DNA of 47,843 nt, from the IMG/VR virus record IMGVR_UViG_3300025896_001214, positions 1-47,843 of that record, one strand, 5' to 3'. The translations under genes were made by a program, and so were the position numbers. Of this stretch, positions 15,770 to 22,783 are shown in pieces; the first letter of the stretch is position 1; each line of letters starts with the position of its first letter. This DNA is from a virus. The notes under the pieces were generated by a model, which saw only the letters and a program-made list of their open reading frames with translations, had not been told where the DNA came from and made no database searches.

Positions 15770-16050
15770 GCCCATGTCAATCTAAATAATGCCGCTTCGG
15801 TGCAGTCTTCAAATATAACTGTTCGACCGTTGCGTCTCCAATGTGCAGTACATTCGATATGTAACCAGTTGGTTATATCAACTGCTCGATCATTTGGACC
15901 AATGGTATCAAGTATTATTCGAGTCCATCCACCTTCATTTATAAGCATGGAGGAGAGTATCTCAAAGTCAATTTCATCTGCTATTGATTTTGATGCCCTG
16001 TACATAAGATCTTCTTCAAGCACTTGGGTTGCAGTTTTGTTTATGCCCAT
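15766..16050 (-). CDS. LTW-array protein
   Basis: 94 aa, MGINKTATQVLEEDL, with a helical N-terminal half and C-terminus RTVIFEDCTEAALFRLTWA. The ATG lies within the W codon region of the upstream gene (10-nt overlap). A 19-bp stretch around its 3' end (15768-15786) is identical to the corresponding 3' end of the next array member (16043-16061), a footprint of duplication or recombination. Confidence 0.65.
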   Translation of the reverse strand: MGINKTATQVLEEDLMYRASKSIADEIDFEILSSMLINEGGWTRIILDTIGPNDRAVDITNWLHIECTAHWRRNGRTVIFEDCTEAALFRLTWA

Positions 16051-16250
16051 GTCAATCTAAACATCATCAGATCATCCTGTTCGCGAAAGTAAAAATCAGT
16101 GCAATTTGATTGGTAAACTGCATTCCATTGACTTTTAAAGGCGCCAAGATTCTCACCTAACCATTTTTCAATCTCATCAATTTTCATAGTAGTGTCGTCA
16201 ACGCCATACCGTGTCTTATAAGGCCACAACTCTTTTTTTAGTACTCTCAT
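16041..16250 (-). CDS. LTW-array protein
   Basis: 69 aa from the ATG at 16250 (ATGA overlap). KIDEIEKWLGENLGAFKSQWNAV, then DFYFREQDDLMMFRLTWA. The alternation of one helix, a strand and the terminal acidic-FRLTWA strand is the minimal form of the array fold. Function unknown. Confidence 0.63.
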   Translation of the reverse strand: MRVLKKELWPYKTRYGVDDTTMKIDEIEKWLGENLGAFKSQWNAVYQSNCTDFYFREQDDLMMFRLTWA

Positions 16251-16666
16251 GTACCCCACCTTAGTTTAGTCATAGCAAACATTTCTTGCGACATGTCAAA
16301 CACATTGCGGTCAGCCATCCACCGGCTGTCAATGTGACTGTACCATTCTCGATCTTCTACACCGTTTTCTCGAATCCACATAGAAACTTCTTTGCGGCAT
16401 GAAACGGTGTACCAAGGCACACCATCAACCTCAGCAGTGGATAAGACTTCAAACAGTGGCATTAGCCTGGCCATTTCTTTACAAAGATTATCAAGCATGG
16501 CAGCGGTAAACATAGACTTACCAGTGTTGCGACCTGAGGCAAATGTCATCATTTCCCCACGTTTGATTCCGCCATAAACAGTGTTGAGTGTTTGCTTTTG
16601 CCAAGGCGCCAGGCTCTCGCCCAGCATTGTTTCAAGATCAATTGTAGTGAAATCAGGATCATTCAT
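16247..16666 (-). CDS. P-loop stub fused to an LTW-family domain
   Basis: 139 aa. Residues ~20-60 read APWQKQTLNTVYGG...MMTFASGRNTGKSMFTAAML, a Walker A motif (GRNTGKS) with preceding strand and following helix as in terminase- or helicase-type ATPases, but no Walker B or rest of the ATPase core follows. Residues ~70-139 (VDGVPWYTVSCRKEVSMWIRENG to MFAMTKLRWGT) are homologous to the 14307 protein. Whether the stub still binds nucleotide is unknown. It is the longest array member and looks like a chimera. Confidence 0.72.
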   Translation of the reverse strand: MNDPDFTTIDLETMLGESLAPWQKQTLNTVYGGIKRGEMMTFASGRNTGKSMFTAAMLDNLCKEMARLMPLFEVLSTAEVDGVPWYTVSCRKEVSMWIRENGVEDREWYSHIDSRWMADRNVFDMSQEMFAMTKLRWGT

Positions 16667-16667
16667 A

Positions 16668-16910
16668 TTAGGTCCATGTTAGCTTATACAGCATTATAAA
16701 CTGTTCCACTTCATCGCGCGACCTAAATTTCCAAGTATCGTAGCTGATTCTGGTGGCATTTGCGTTTTCTTCAGTCCATTTTAGGATCGCGTCAACTGCT
16801 TCAGTGTTAACTACCTTACCAAACTCAGCATGTTCGTAGTACGGATCTTTGAGACTAACAGTATGTCCCCAGCTTTTTCGCAATGCGTACTTTGGCTCAA
16901 GCCAGGTCAC
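16668..16910 (-). CDS. LTW-array protein
   Basis: 80 aa beginning MTWLEPKYALRKSWGHTVSL and ending KFRSRDEVEQFIMLYKLTWT. Same helix plus acidic-strand-KLTW organisation. The next gene's ATG follows with only 1 nt between (16667). Function unknown. Confidence 0.63.
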   Translation of the reverse strand: MTWLEPKYALRKSWGHTVSLKDPYYEHAEFGKVVNTEAVDAILKWTEENANATRISYDTWKFRSRDEVEQFIMLYKLTWT

Positions 16911-17188
16911 GATATACTGCCTCCAAACCGTAGCTTGGCCAGCAGTGCATCTTCTATGTTCTTAAAGCTGAGCAGTGTTATAGTATCATTTGCACTACCG
17001 CTGACATCACTTACATCAGTAGAGTGCATGATCCATAAATCTCGATCTCCGTGATACATATCATAATAATCGTATTCGGCTTGTGTAGTCATAAGCAATG
17101 GTGCAATGCTTTCGCATAGCCAAGCATATACATCTTCTTCTACTGCATCGCCAATGTATAGGTTATAGTTTAGCCATCTGTCAGACAT
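16907..17188 (-). CDS. LTW-array protein, diverged
   Basis: 93 aa, MSDRWLNYNLYIGDAVEEDVYAWLCESIAPLL. The C-terminus is LSFKNIEDALLAKLRFGGSIS, in which the usual Trp is Phe and a short Gly/Ser tail is added. The start codon lies inside the end of the upstream gene (8-nt overlap). Function unknown. Confidence 0.62.
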   Translation of the reverse strand: MSDRWLNYNLYIGDAVEEDVYAWLCESIAPLLMTTQAEYDYYDMYHGDRDLWIMHSTDVSDVSGSANDTITLLSFKNIEDALLAKLRFGGSIS

Positions 17189-17468
17189 CAAAATTCAGCA
17201 TGAAATATGCTGCCTCATCTTTGTTGGTGATATTTACAGTGACCATTGGATCACCACTGTTGAATCTAGGCGAGCAGTCAGCACCGGGACAATGTTCCTC
17301 CATCCATTCAATGAATGCATGATGGTCTTCACAGTACGCCCAGCAGTGCCAACCAACAATTTCTTCACGGAACTCACGCTCGGCTTCGCCAGGCTTACGT
17401 AGAACAGCAGGCACATTATGCCAACCGTCATCATAGCGCCAATGATGTATTACAACTCGCTGATCCAT
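17181..17468 (-). CDS. Diverged array protein with HNVPA/RFNSGDP motifs
   Basis: 95 aa from the ATG at 17468, one base after the previous stop. It reads RYDDGWHNVPAVLRKPGEAEREFREEIVGWHCWAY, then WMEEHCPGADCSPRFNSGDPMVTVNITNKDEAAYFMLNFDV. The ending (DEAAYFMLNF) is a clear though diverged version of the array C-terminus, which ties this longer and better-ordered domain to the short members. No enzyme motif recognised. Confidence 0.66.
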   Translation of the reverse strand: MDQRVVIHHWRYDDGWHNVPAVLRKPGEAEREFREEIVGWHCWAYCEDHHAFIEWMEEHCPGADCSPRFNSGDPMVTVNITNKDEAAYFMLNFDV

Positions 17469-17469
17469 G

Positions 17470-17760
17470 TCATGACATCCACATTTTAACCAAGGCAATC
17501 GAATCGATTGTGACTAACAATACATAGTTGGCCAGCATGCCAACACTGCCGCGAGTGCGAGCGGCCCATGCAAAAATTATACATTGGATTATAAACAACG
17601 GGTACAAAATTAGGAAAGGTGGATTGGGTACTGTTAGTGCCATTGTCAATGCACAGCCAATACTCAAGAACCAAGCGAAAATTTCCAATACACATCGTAA
17701 GGGATTTTCTCGCCAGTCTTCCCTAATGTAGTTGCCTACACTAGATAACAGTTTGTTCAT
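17470..17760 (-). CDS. Small membrane protein, unknown
   Basis: 96 aa with two or three predicted transmembrane helices (VLEIFAWFLSIGCALTMAL, PFLILYPLFIIQCIIFAW, MLANYVLLVTIDSIALV). The N-terminus is charged and presumably cytoplasmic. No family recognised. It follows the DsbA-like gene directly (shared base at 17760) and precedes the array. Confidence 0.68.
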   Translation of the reverse strand: MNKLLSSVGNYIREDWRENPLRCVLEIFAWFLSIGCALTMALTVPNPPFLILYPLFIIQCIIFAWAARTRGSVGMLANYVLLVTIDSIALVKMWMS

Positions 17761-18011
17761 TACACCTTGTTGCCAGTAACTTCTAGAATTTCTTCCATTG
17801 CTTCAAAGTCCGATTGGTCTTTGTCAAAGTCGCCCTTGAATGCTTTGGTGATTACTTTGTTCAGCACTGCTGGCTTAATTTCCATTTCTTCTGCAATGGC
17901 TGCAACAGTTTCTTTGAGTCCTACACTAAGGTCGTCAATCTCACGTTTGACTTGGACGCCTTCTTGGATCACTCGTTTTAGTTTTGCAATTTGGTCTGGG
18001 GAAAAGCTCAT
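17760..18011 (-). CDS. dsbA: DsbA-like late transcription DNA-binding protein
   Basis: 83 aa, the size of T4 DsbA (89 aa). The helical pattern (FSPDQIAKLKRVIQEGVQVKREIDDLSVGLKETVAAIAEEMEIKPAVLNKVITKAFKGDFD...FEAMEEILEVTG) matches the family: an N-terminal helix pair followed by a helix-turn-helix with K-P-x-x-L-N-K and a final acidic helix. T4 DsbA binds double-stranded DNA near late promoters. It has its own strong promoter and a GGAG 6 nt before the ATG. Assignment rests on pattern similarity. Confidence 0.75.
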   Translation of the reverse strand: MSFSPDQIAKLKRVIQEGVQVKREIDDLSVGLKETVAAIAEEMEIKPAVLNKVITKAFKGDFDKDQSDFEAMEEILEVTGNKV

Positions 18012-18045
18012 GTAAATCTCCGGTTAGTTAATGTCTTACCTAGTA

Positions 18046-18074
18046 AGTATACAACAAATCCAGAGCGTTGTCAA
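18046..18074 (-). promoter_or_regulatory. Strong sigma70-like promoter for dsbA and the array
   Basis: Minus strand -35 TTGACA (18069-18074), 17-nt spacer, -10 TATACT (18046-18051), in the 68-nt gap upstream of dsbA. Confidence 0.88.
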
Positions 18075-18079
18075 GAACT

Positions 18080-18433
18080 TTATGCCACTGGTCCCCAATT
18101 ACTTTTGGCTCTAACGGCAAACGCTAACTCTTTCATACGACCAAATTCCTTTGAGCCTTTTGGATGTGGTCCTGTTGCTTTTAGATTGTTGTACGCTGTT
18201 AACAGTTCGGCTTTGGTCTTGCCTTCATACTTGCCGCGTTCGCTCGGACTAACCTGTGTGTCAGTGTCCCAGGCTTCTTCGATGTCTTTGCTGATCTCTT
18301 TACGTCGATTTTTAAGATACTGATCTGACTTGTTGACTTTGCCATCATTGTTTATATCGCTATCTTCTTTGCCAACTGGGTCAAGACCCTCATTGATAAT
18401 ATCGATATATTTTCTTAATAAATTACCACTCAT
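18080..18433 (-). CDS. Protein with EF-hand/dockerin-like loop and capsid-leader-like N-terminus
   Basis: 117 aa from [21 protein letters not shown] (ATG at 18433 with AGGAGG 9 nt upstream). A calcium-binding-type loop [15 protein letters not shown] (~28-40) resembles a dockerin or EF-hand repeat. The rest ([49 protein letters not shown]) is basic and helical. The leader ends I-N-E-G, which fits a T4-type prohead-protease site. A TAAATA box lies upstream. Possibly a capsid-packaged small protein. Confidence 0.62.
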   Translation of the reverse strand: MSGNLLRKYIDIINEGLDPVGKEDSDINNDGKVNKSDQYLKNRRKEISKDIEEAWDTDTQVSPSERGKYEGKTKAELLTAYNNLKATGPHPKGSKEFGRMKELAFAVRAKSNWGPVA

Positions 18434-18488
18434 GGTGCGCATCCTCCTAGCAATATTTAGGATACATTACACACAAGTGGATCGTACT

Positions 18489-19229
18489 TTAGTTGGCTTT
18501 TCTCTCGATATCTTCTTCGACACATTGCAAGCCGTATTGGATCTCAATCATTCGACATGGCTCATCAAATGGATTGGTTAATTGATGCCATTGCCCAACA
18601 GGAATATGTTGAAACTGGTGCAGTGTGCGATCCTGTTCACCGTCACCAAATTTGACCACACAGCGGCCTTCGGAAACATGCCAGTGCTCCGCACGATGTT
18701 GATGGCGTTGCATACTTAGACTCTGGCCGGGCATGACTATGAGTTCTTTAACTTTGGTCCCGGGCATTTCATGTAGCACACGATAGTAACCCCATGGACG
18801 TAAAGTTTTAGGGGCTTTCCATTCTTCCAAGATCCAGCTACTTGAATTGGCCTTGTCTTCTCCACCAACACCAAATTTGAATAGTATATTTTTAACAGCC
18901 ATTTCGGGAATGTTATCAGCTGTCCTATCTCCGCCATTGGCAAAGACGATTTCGGCATAAGAATAGCTACGTTGTATGCTTTCCAGCAATTTGACAGCAC
19001 TGCCATCCGTGTCATCAAACGCCACAACTTCGTCCACACACCGTAGCCCTTCAAGTACTGCTCGACGTTCCGCAAAAGGCATAAACGGTCTGCCTTTTTT
19101 ACGCTCTAACCAAGCATCAGAATTAAGTCCAACAACCAGCTTATCGCCGTGCAGGCGAGCAGCTTGTAAATATTTTATGTGTCCTGAATGCACAGGATCA
19201 AATCCACCAGTGGCAATTACTATTTTCAT
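18489..19229 (-). CDS. Nucleotidyltransferase-cupin fusion
   Basis: 246 aa. Residues 1-~130 are a cytidylyltransferase-like domain (ATGGFDPVHSGHIKYL with HxGH; the substrate loop GLNSDAWLERKKGRPFMPF is typical of RfaE/HldE C-terminal domains that activate heptose-1-phosphate). Residues ~135-246 are a type II phosphomannose-isomerase-like cupin (LRPWGYYRVL, VKELIVMPGQSLSMQRHQHRAEHW, IPVGQWHQLTNP, EIQYGLQCVEEDIER). Joining sugar activation and isomerisation in one chain suggests production of an activated sugar for the island's glycosyltransferases. It overlaps the methyltransferase by ATGA. Confidence 0.86.
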   Translation of the reverse strand: MKIVIATGGFDPVHSGHIKYLQAARLHGDKLVVGLNSDAWLERKKGRPFMPFAERRAVLEGLRCVDEVVAFDDTDGSAVKLLESIQRSYSYAEIVFANGGDRTADNIPEMAVKNILFKFGVGGEDKANSSSWILEEWKAPKTLRPWGYYRVLHEMPGTKVKELIVMPGQSLSMQRHQHRAEHWHVSEGRCVVKFGDGEQDRTLHQFQHIPVGQWHQLTNPFDEPCRMIEIQYGLQCVEEDIERKAN

Positions 19230-19831
19230 TTATTTTTTCTTATTAAGACTACTCCGTGGTCTTTGTTTAACACTACATCAAAACCTAGGGTTTCGAGATA
19301 TGGTATAACAGCACCACATTTGCCAGTATATGTTCCATATTCATTGGCCCAATATGTGTCATCACATACTATCATGGCTTCATCCGTTAACATCTGACTA
19401 AGCCGTAGTGCTTGTTTAAGATGGGTCAATTGACTCTGATGGTTATTCATTTCCAAGTTAAATTGTTCGCGATATCTAATCTGCTGAGCAACTATACTGG
19501 AATCGGTGTTTTGCGGATTCCAGTCCCAGTCAAAATTGTCAAGTAACACAATACTAAACTTCAGATCCTTGTTTGCATCTAAAAAATCTTCACCAGTCTG
19601 GTTAAAAAACTCAACAGGCAAACTAAATGGTAACCGACTAAATTCTTCTTGGTTGTGGTCAATAATATCCTTATCTACATCAACTGAAAATAATTTGCGG
19701 TCAAGATTTTTAGCAAGCGTTGCAAAAATATAGGTACTACCATCTCCACGGTCTGATCCAATTTCCAACAGATCTCCCTCAATTGTAATTTCTTTAATAA
19801 ATTGTAGCGTTTCAGTAAATTTCATAGCCAT
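19226..19831 (-). CDS. Class I SAM-dependent methyltransferase
   Basis: 201 aa (or 199 from MKFTETLQF at 19825). The SAM-binding motif I reads LLEIGSDRGDGSTYIF and motif II KLFSVDVDKDI; SIVLLDNFDWDWNP and AMIVCDDTYW follow. The layout resembles TylF/macrocin- or cephalosporin-hydroxylase-like O-methyltransferases that act on sugars or small molecules. It is a paralog of the 22160 protein (same G-S-x-R-G-x-G-S-T, LDNFDW and C-G-A-x-I-P segments). It diverges from the 19872 gene across only ~25-45 nt. Confidence 0.82.
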   Translation of the reverse strand: MAMKFTETLQFIKEITIEGDLLEIGSDRGDGSTYIFATLAKNLDRKLFSVDVDKDIIDHNQEEFSRLPFSLPVEFFNQTGEDFLDANKDLKFSIVLLDNFDWDWNPQNTDSSIVAQQIRYREQFNLEMNNHQSQLTHLKQALRLSQMLTDEAMIVCDDTYWANEYGTYTGKCGAVIPYLETLGFDVVLNKDHGVVLIRKNK

Positions 19832-19858
19832 CTGACAGATTCCTGGGTTGACATGAAT

Positions 19859-19866
19859 GATAAGTA
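19859..19866 (+). promoter_or_regulatory. T4-late-like promoter box
   Basis: GATAAGTA on the plus strand, five nt before the ATG at 19872. It has the same spacing as TATAAGTA before the 30621 gene on the minus strand (32111-32118). Confidence 0.45.
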
Positions 19867-19871
19867 TTCAT

Positions 19872-20792
19872 ATGAAGCTATTTACTGAATTTTTTAACTG
19901 CAAATACCCAATTGTAATAATGGCAATGAATCGAGTAAGCGATGTCAAATTAGCAGTTGCTGGTGCTAAGGCCGGTATCTTACCAAGTTTGTCAATTTTT
20001 AACTACTATGTTGGGCCAGGCCAATTTGGATTAGAGAAATTCAAACAGGCAGTTAACGAATATAACACTTTGACAGATTATGCGCCATTATTAGTAAGCG
20101 TAGCAGTTGATACTATCATCGACGATGATTCATTCAAACTACTAATCGATTGTCAAATAAAAGTTTTGGAAATAGTGTTTGACGCACCAAATGAAGTAGA
20201 AATTACAGATGAACGCATTGCAAAACGAAATGCTCGTCTGTTAGAGCTTAGAGCAAACAATGTACTTGTACTCTGTAAAGCATTACACTTGGAAGACTTA
20301 GAAGAAACACTTGTTGATGGTGTTATCCTTAAGGGGCCAGATGCCGCAGGCCGTGTGATCGACGATGGTACATCATTGATTGCCAGAATTAAAAAATGCA
20401 AAGAGTTGTATCCACACTTGCATATAATTGCATCAGGCGGAATTGGAACGTCGGCTCAAATTCAAGAGTGCATTGATGCTGGCGCAGTTGGTGTTGGATT
20501 GGGCACAATATTTGCTGCTGCTGAAGAAAGTTCTATCTCCAATGAAACAAAACTCAAAATGATATCTGCAAGTGCCAATGACATTGGCAAACTTAAAAAT
20601 GGTGCCAAGCAACATGCACTCATTTTCAATGAATGGCATAAAGATGTAAACAACAATACACATGGATTGGCTGCTGGAATTAGAAATCCAACCACTGGGC
20701 ATGTGTTTGCTGGTAAGGGAATTGACCATATTATGGACATTCTACCAGTACAAGATATAGTAAATGCGCTAACAAAGGATTTAACTGCATGA
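19872..20792 (+). CDS. Nitronate monooxygenase-like flavin TIM-barrel
   Basis: 306 aa from MKLFTEFFNCKYPIVIMAMNRVSD. The phosphate-binding end of the barrel, HIIASGGIGTSAQIQECIDAGAVGVGLGTIFAAAEES, is diagnostic of nitronate monooxygenase/2-nitropropane dioxygenase-type FMN enzymes, and GAKAGILPSLS fits the first active-site loop. Related folds include IMPDH, but its Cys loop is absent. Substrate unknown; in this setting an amine or nitrogen-sugar oxidation is conceivable. The chosen Met sits 5 nt after a late-promoter-like box; an upstream ATG at 19857 is the alternative. Overlaps the next gene by ATGA. Confidence 0.78.
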   Translation: MKLFTEFFNCKYPIVIMAMNRVSDVKLAVAGAKAGILPSLSIFNYYVGPGQFGLEKFKQAVNEYNTLTDYAPLLVSVAVDTIIDDDSFKLLIDCQIKVLEIVFDAPNEVEITDERIAKRNARLLELRANNVLVLCKALHLEDLEETLVDGVILKGPDAAGRVIDDGTSLIARIKKCKELYPHLHIIASGGIGTSAQIQECIDAGAVGVGLGTIFAAAEESSISNETKLKMISASANDIGKLKNGAKQHALIFNEWHKDVNNNTHGLAAGIRNPTTGHVFAGKGIDHIMDILPVQDIVNALTKDLTA

Positions 20793-22156
20793 CATATAAT
20801 AAAGAAAGCTTCTGTCCCGAGGCATGGAGTCAAATTGAAGTAAGCATGGCCGGGGATTACACCATTTGCTGTTTAGCAAACTATGATGCAGATTTTGGAA
20901 TGGCCCGTGACGACAACGACGTTGTTATGAACGTGCTCACCCATTCATTTGAAGAAGCAATAAACAGTAAAACTCATCGAGAGCACCGCATGCAATTGAG
21001 CAGAGGAGAAAAGCCGCAGCGATGCCGCAATTGCTATGATGCTGAAGAATCAAGTAGGGATGTTACTGAATGGAAAAGCCTGGCTTCTCCTAATAGAATC
21101 TTTCAAGGACGATCAAAACGTCAACGTGTTATACAAAGTACTGCACGAGTTGCCAAATATGTAAAGTTGTCAACGGTAGAACAGTATACCAATGCTGAGA
21201 CTGGTGCTGTTACTTCTCCAATTGTAAACTTGCATCTGAGATTTGGTAATTTATGTAATTTACAATGTACAATGTGTAGCCCACAGCATAGTAATATGTG
21301 GTATGATGATTGGATGAAATTGTATGATAAGCCGTTTAACCTGGGCAAGTTCCGTCAATTTAAAATTGAAAAAGACGTTCACGGACGTAATAAACTAGGC
21401 TTTGACAAGTGGTGGGAAAGCCCAATTTGGTGGGAAAACTTCAAACGTATTATGCCACAGCTTAACCATATTTATTTTACAGGTGGTGAACCTTTCCTGG
21501 TGCCGGCGTTAAACACTTGTTTGGATATGCTCATTGAAGCCAAACTCAACTTCAATATCGCATTGCGATTTGACACAAACTTAACAGTGCTTAATCCAAA
21601 GATCTTAGATAAGCTGAAACTATTCCGCAGTGCGGCACTTTGCGTGAGTGTTGACGAAACTGACGAACGATATCATTTGATACGGAATCCGGGAAATTAC
21701 GATCGCTTTTTAGAAAATTTACAAACGCTCAATGAACAGAAAATTCCAATTGAGTACGTTTCTAGTTGCATTGGTATCGCTACAATTTATGCTATCCCGC
21801 GTGTATGCGAGATGGCTGCAAAATATAATGTCAAGCCTGAATTTCGTTTCTTGGAAGGCCCTAAATGGTTAGACGTGCGTTACTTGCCGCGATCAGCCAA
21901 AGAAGAAATTATTGCAGTTTACAAAAACTTACCAGTTGTGAGTACTGCGCAACAGGCCTGGCATACAACAATGATCAACCTATTAGAAAAGTACATTGAT
22001 GATTCAAATACTGATTATACTTTTCTAAATGACTTTGTGCAGTACATGGATGTGTTAGACGAGAGCCGCGGTACTAATTGGAGAACAACATTGCACGATG
22101 TATGTGATCTATTACGCAGACATTGCGACGATGATAAGATGCATCACAAGCCATAA
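20789..22156 (+). CDS. Radical SAM protein with N-terminal twitch/SPASM-like Cys cluster
   Basis: 455 aa. The radical SAM 4Fe-4S motif is C156-x3-C160-x2-C163 (LCNLQCTMCSP), followed by IYFTGGEPFLV (SAM-binding GGEP). An N-terminal cluster (C9PEAW, C27-C28, and C79-x2-C82-YDAEE) probably binds a second Fe-S cluster, as in 'twitch' radical SAM proteins of phages. Such enzymes abstract hydrogen with a deoxyadenosyl radical; the substrate is unknown. It is on the plus strand with the nitronate monooxygenase-like gene and converges with the methyltransferase at 22160. Confidence 0.88.
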   Translation: MTYNKESFCPEAWSQIEVSMAGDYTICCLANYDADFGMARDDNDVVMNVLTHSFEEAINSKTHREHRMQLSRGEKPQRCRNCYDAEESSRDVTEWKSLASPNRIFQGRSKRQRVIQSTARVAKYVKLSTVEQYTNAETGAVTSPIVNLHLRFGNLCNLQCTMCSPQHSNMWYDDWMKLYDKPFNLGKFRQFKIEKDVHGRNKLGFDKWWESPIWWENFKRIMPQLNHIYFTGGEPFLVPALNTCLDMLIEAKLNFNIALRFDTNLTVLNPKILDKLKLFRSAALCVSVDETDERYHLIRNPGNYDRFLENLQTLNEQKIPIEYVSSCIGIATIYAIPRVCEMAAKYNVKPEFRFLEGPKWLDVRYLPRSAKEEIIAVYKNLPVVSTAQQAWHTTMINLLEKYIDDSNTDYTFLNDFVQYMDVLDESRGTNWRTTLHDVCDLLRRHCDDDKMHHKP

Positions 22157-22172
22157 ACTTTAAAAGTTTATT
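22153..22172. terminator. Bidirectional AT-rich hairpin between convergent genes
   Basis: Inverted repeat ATAAACTTT and AAAGTTTAT separated by one A spans both stop codons (plus TAA 22154-22156, minus TAA 22160-22162). The stem is AT-rich and stability is modest. Confidence 0.4.
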
Positions 22173-22783
22173 TCACGATAGCAAACAATACCCTGTGTTG
22201 TATTTGCTATTGTGTATCCAGCTGCAAGCATCAATGGAATAGCAGTGCCGCATTTACCGCCCCAACCTGTTGTAGAAGTGACATCTTGATAACTGTCATC
22301 AATGAGAATAATGCTTTGTGGTGCCATGTATGGCAAGCAATATAGTGTTTGCAGTCTGTGTTCTTCTTGACTGTTCTCATTACTCATAACAACTCCGCGC
22401 TCGGCATAGGCAGCAATCTGGTCATGTAGCCATTGGTACTGTAAATTGACAGGATCAATCCAATCAAAGTTATCTAAGTACAGCACTGCAATTTGTTTGC
22501 TCAGGGTTGGTAGTACATCCCTGCACCAAGCATGCCCTGTGTCAACAGTGTGAAAGTTGGTGTTGCCTGCGCCACCAAATGCAGGGTTGTTGGTAAAGTG
22601 GGTTTGTGCATCGTCTGTAACATCCACAGTGTGGAATGCTACATTACGTGCTTGTGACCAGTCCCTGAAATAAGCAGTGCTGCCTTCCCCGCGTTCGCTT
22701 CCAATTTCTACTACACACTTTGCATCATCAGTGATTAGATCCTGAAAGTGAATGTCTAGCATTTTATAAGGTGACATGCCCAT
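22160..22783 (-). CDS. Class I SAM-dependent methyltransferase, paralog of 19226
   Basis: 207 aa with VVEIGSERGEGSTAYF (motif I), VAFHTVDVTDD (motif II), IAVLYLDNFDWIDP and SIILIDDSYQ. It shares these positions with the 19226 protein but little sequence between them. Likely an O-methyltransferase acting on a sugar or similar. It overlaps the upstream gene (start ATGGGCATGTC inside the final codons) and is the last gene of the five-gene minus-strand unit 22160-28959. Confidence 0.8.
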   Translation of the reverse strand: MGMSPYKMLDIHFQDLITDDAKCVVEIGSERGEGSTAYFRDWSQARNVAFHTVDVTDDAQTHFTNNPAFGGAGNTNFHTVDTGHAWCRDVLPTLSKQIAVLYLDNFDWIDPVNLQYQWLHDQIAAYAERGVVMSNENSQEEHRLQTLYCLPYMAPQSIILIDDSYQDVTSTTGWGGKCGTAIPLMLAAGYTIANTTQGIVCYREINF

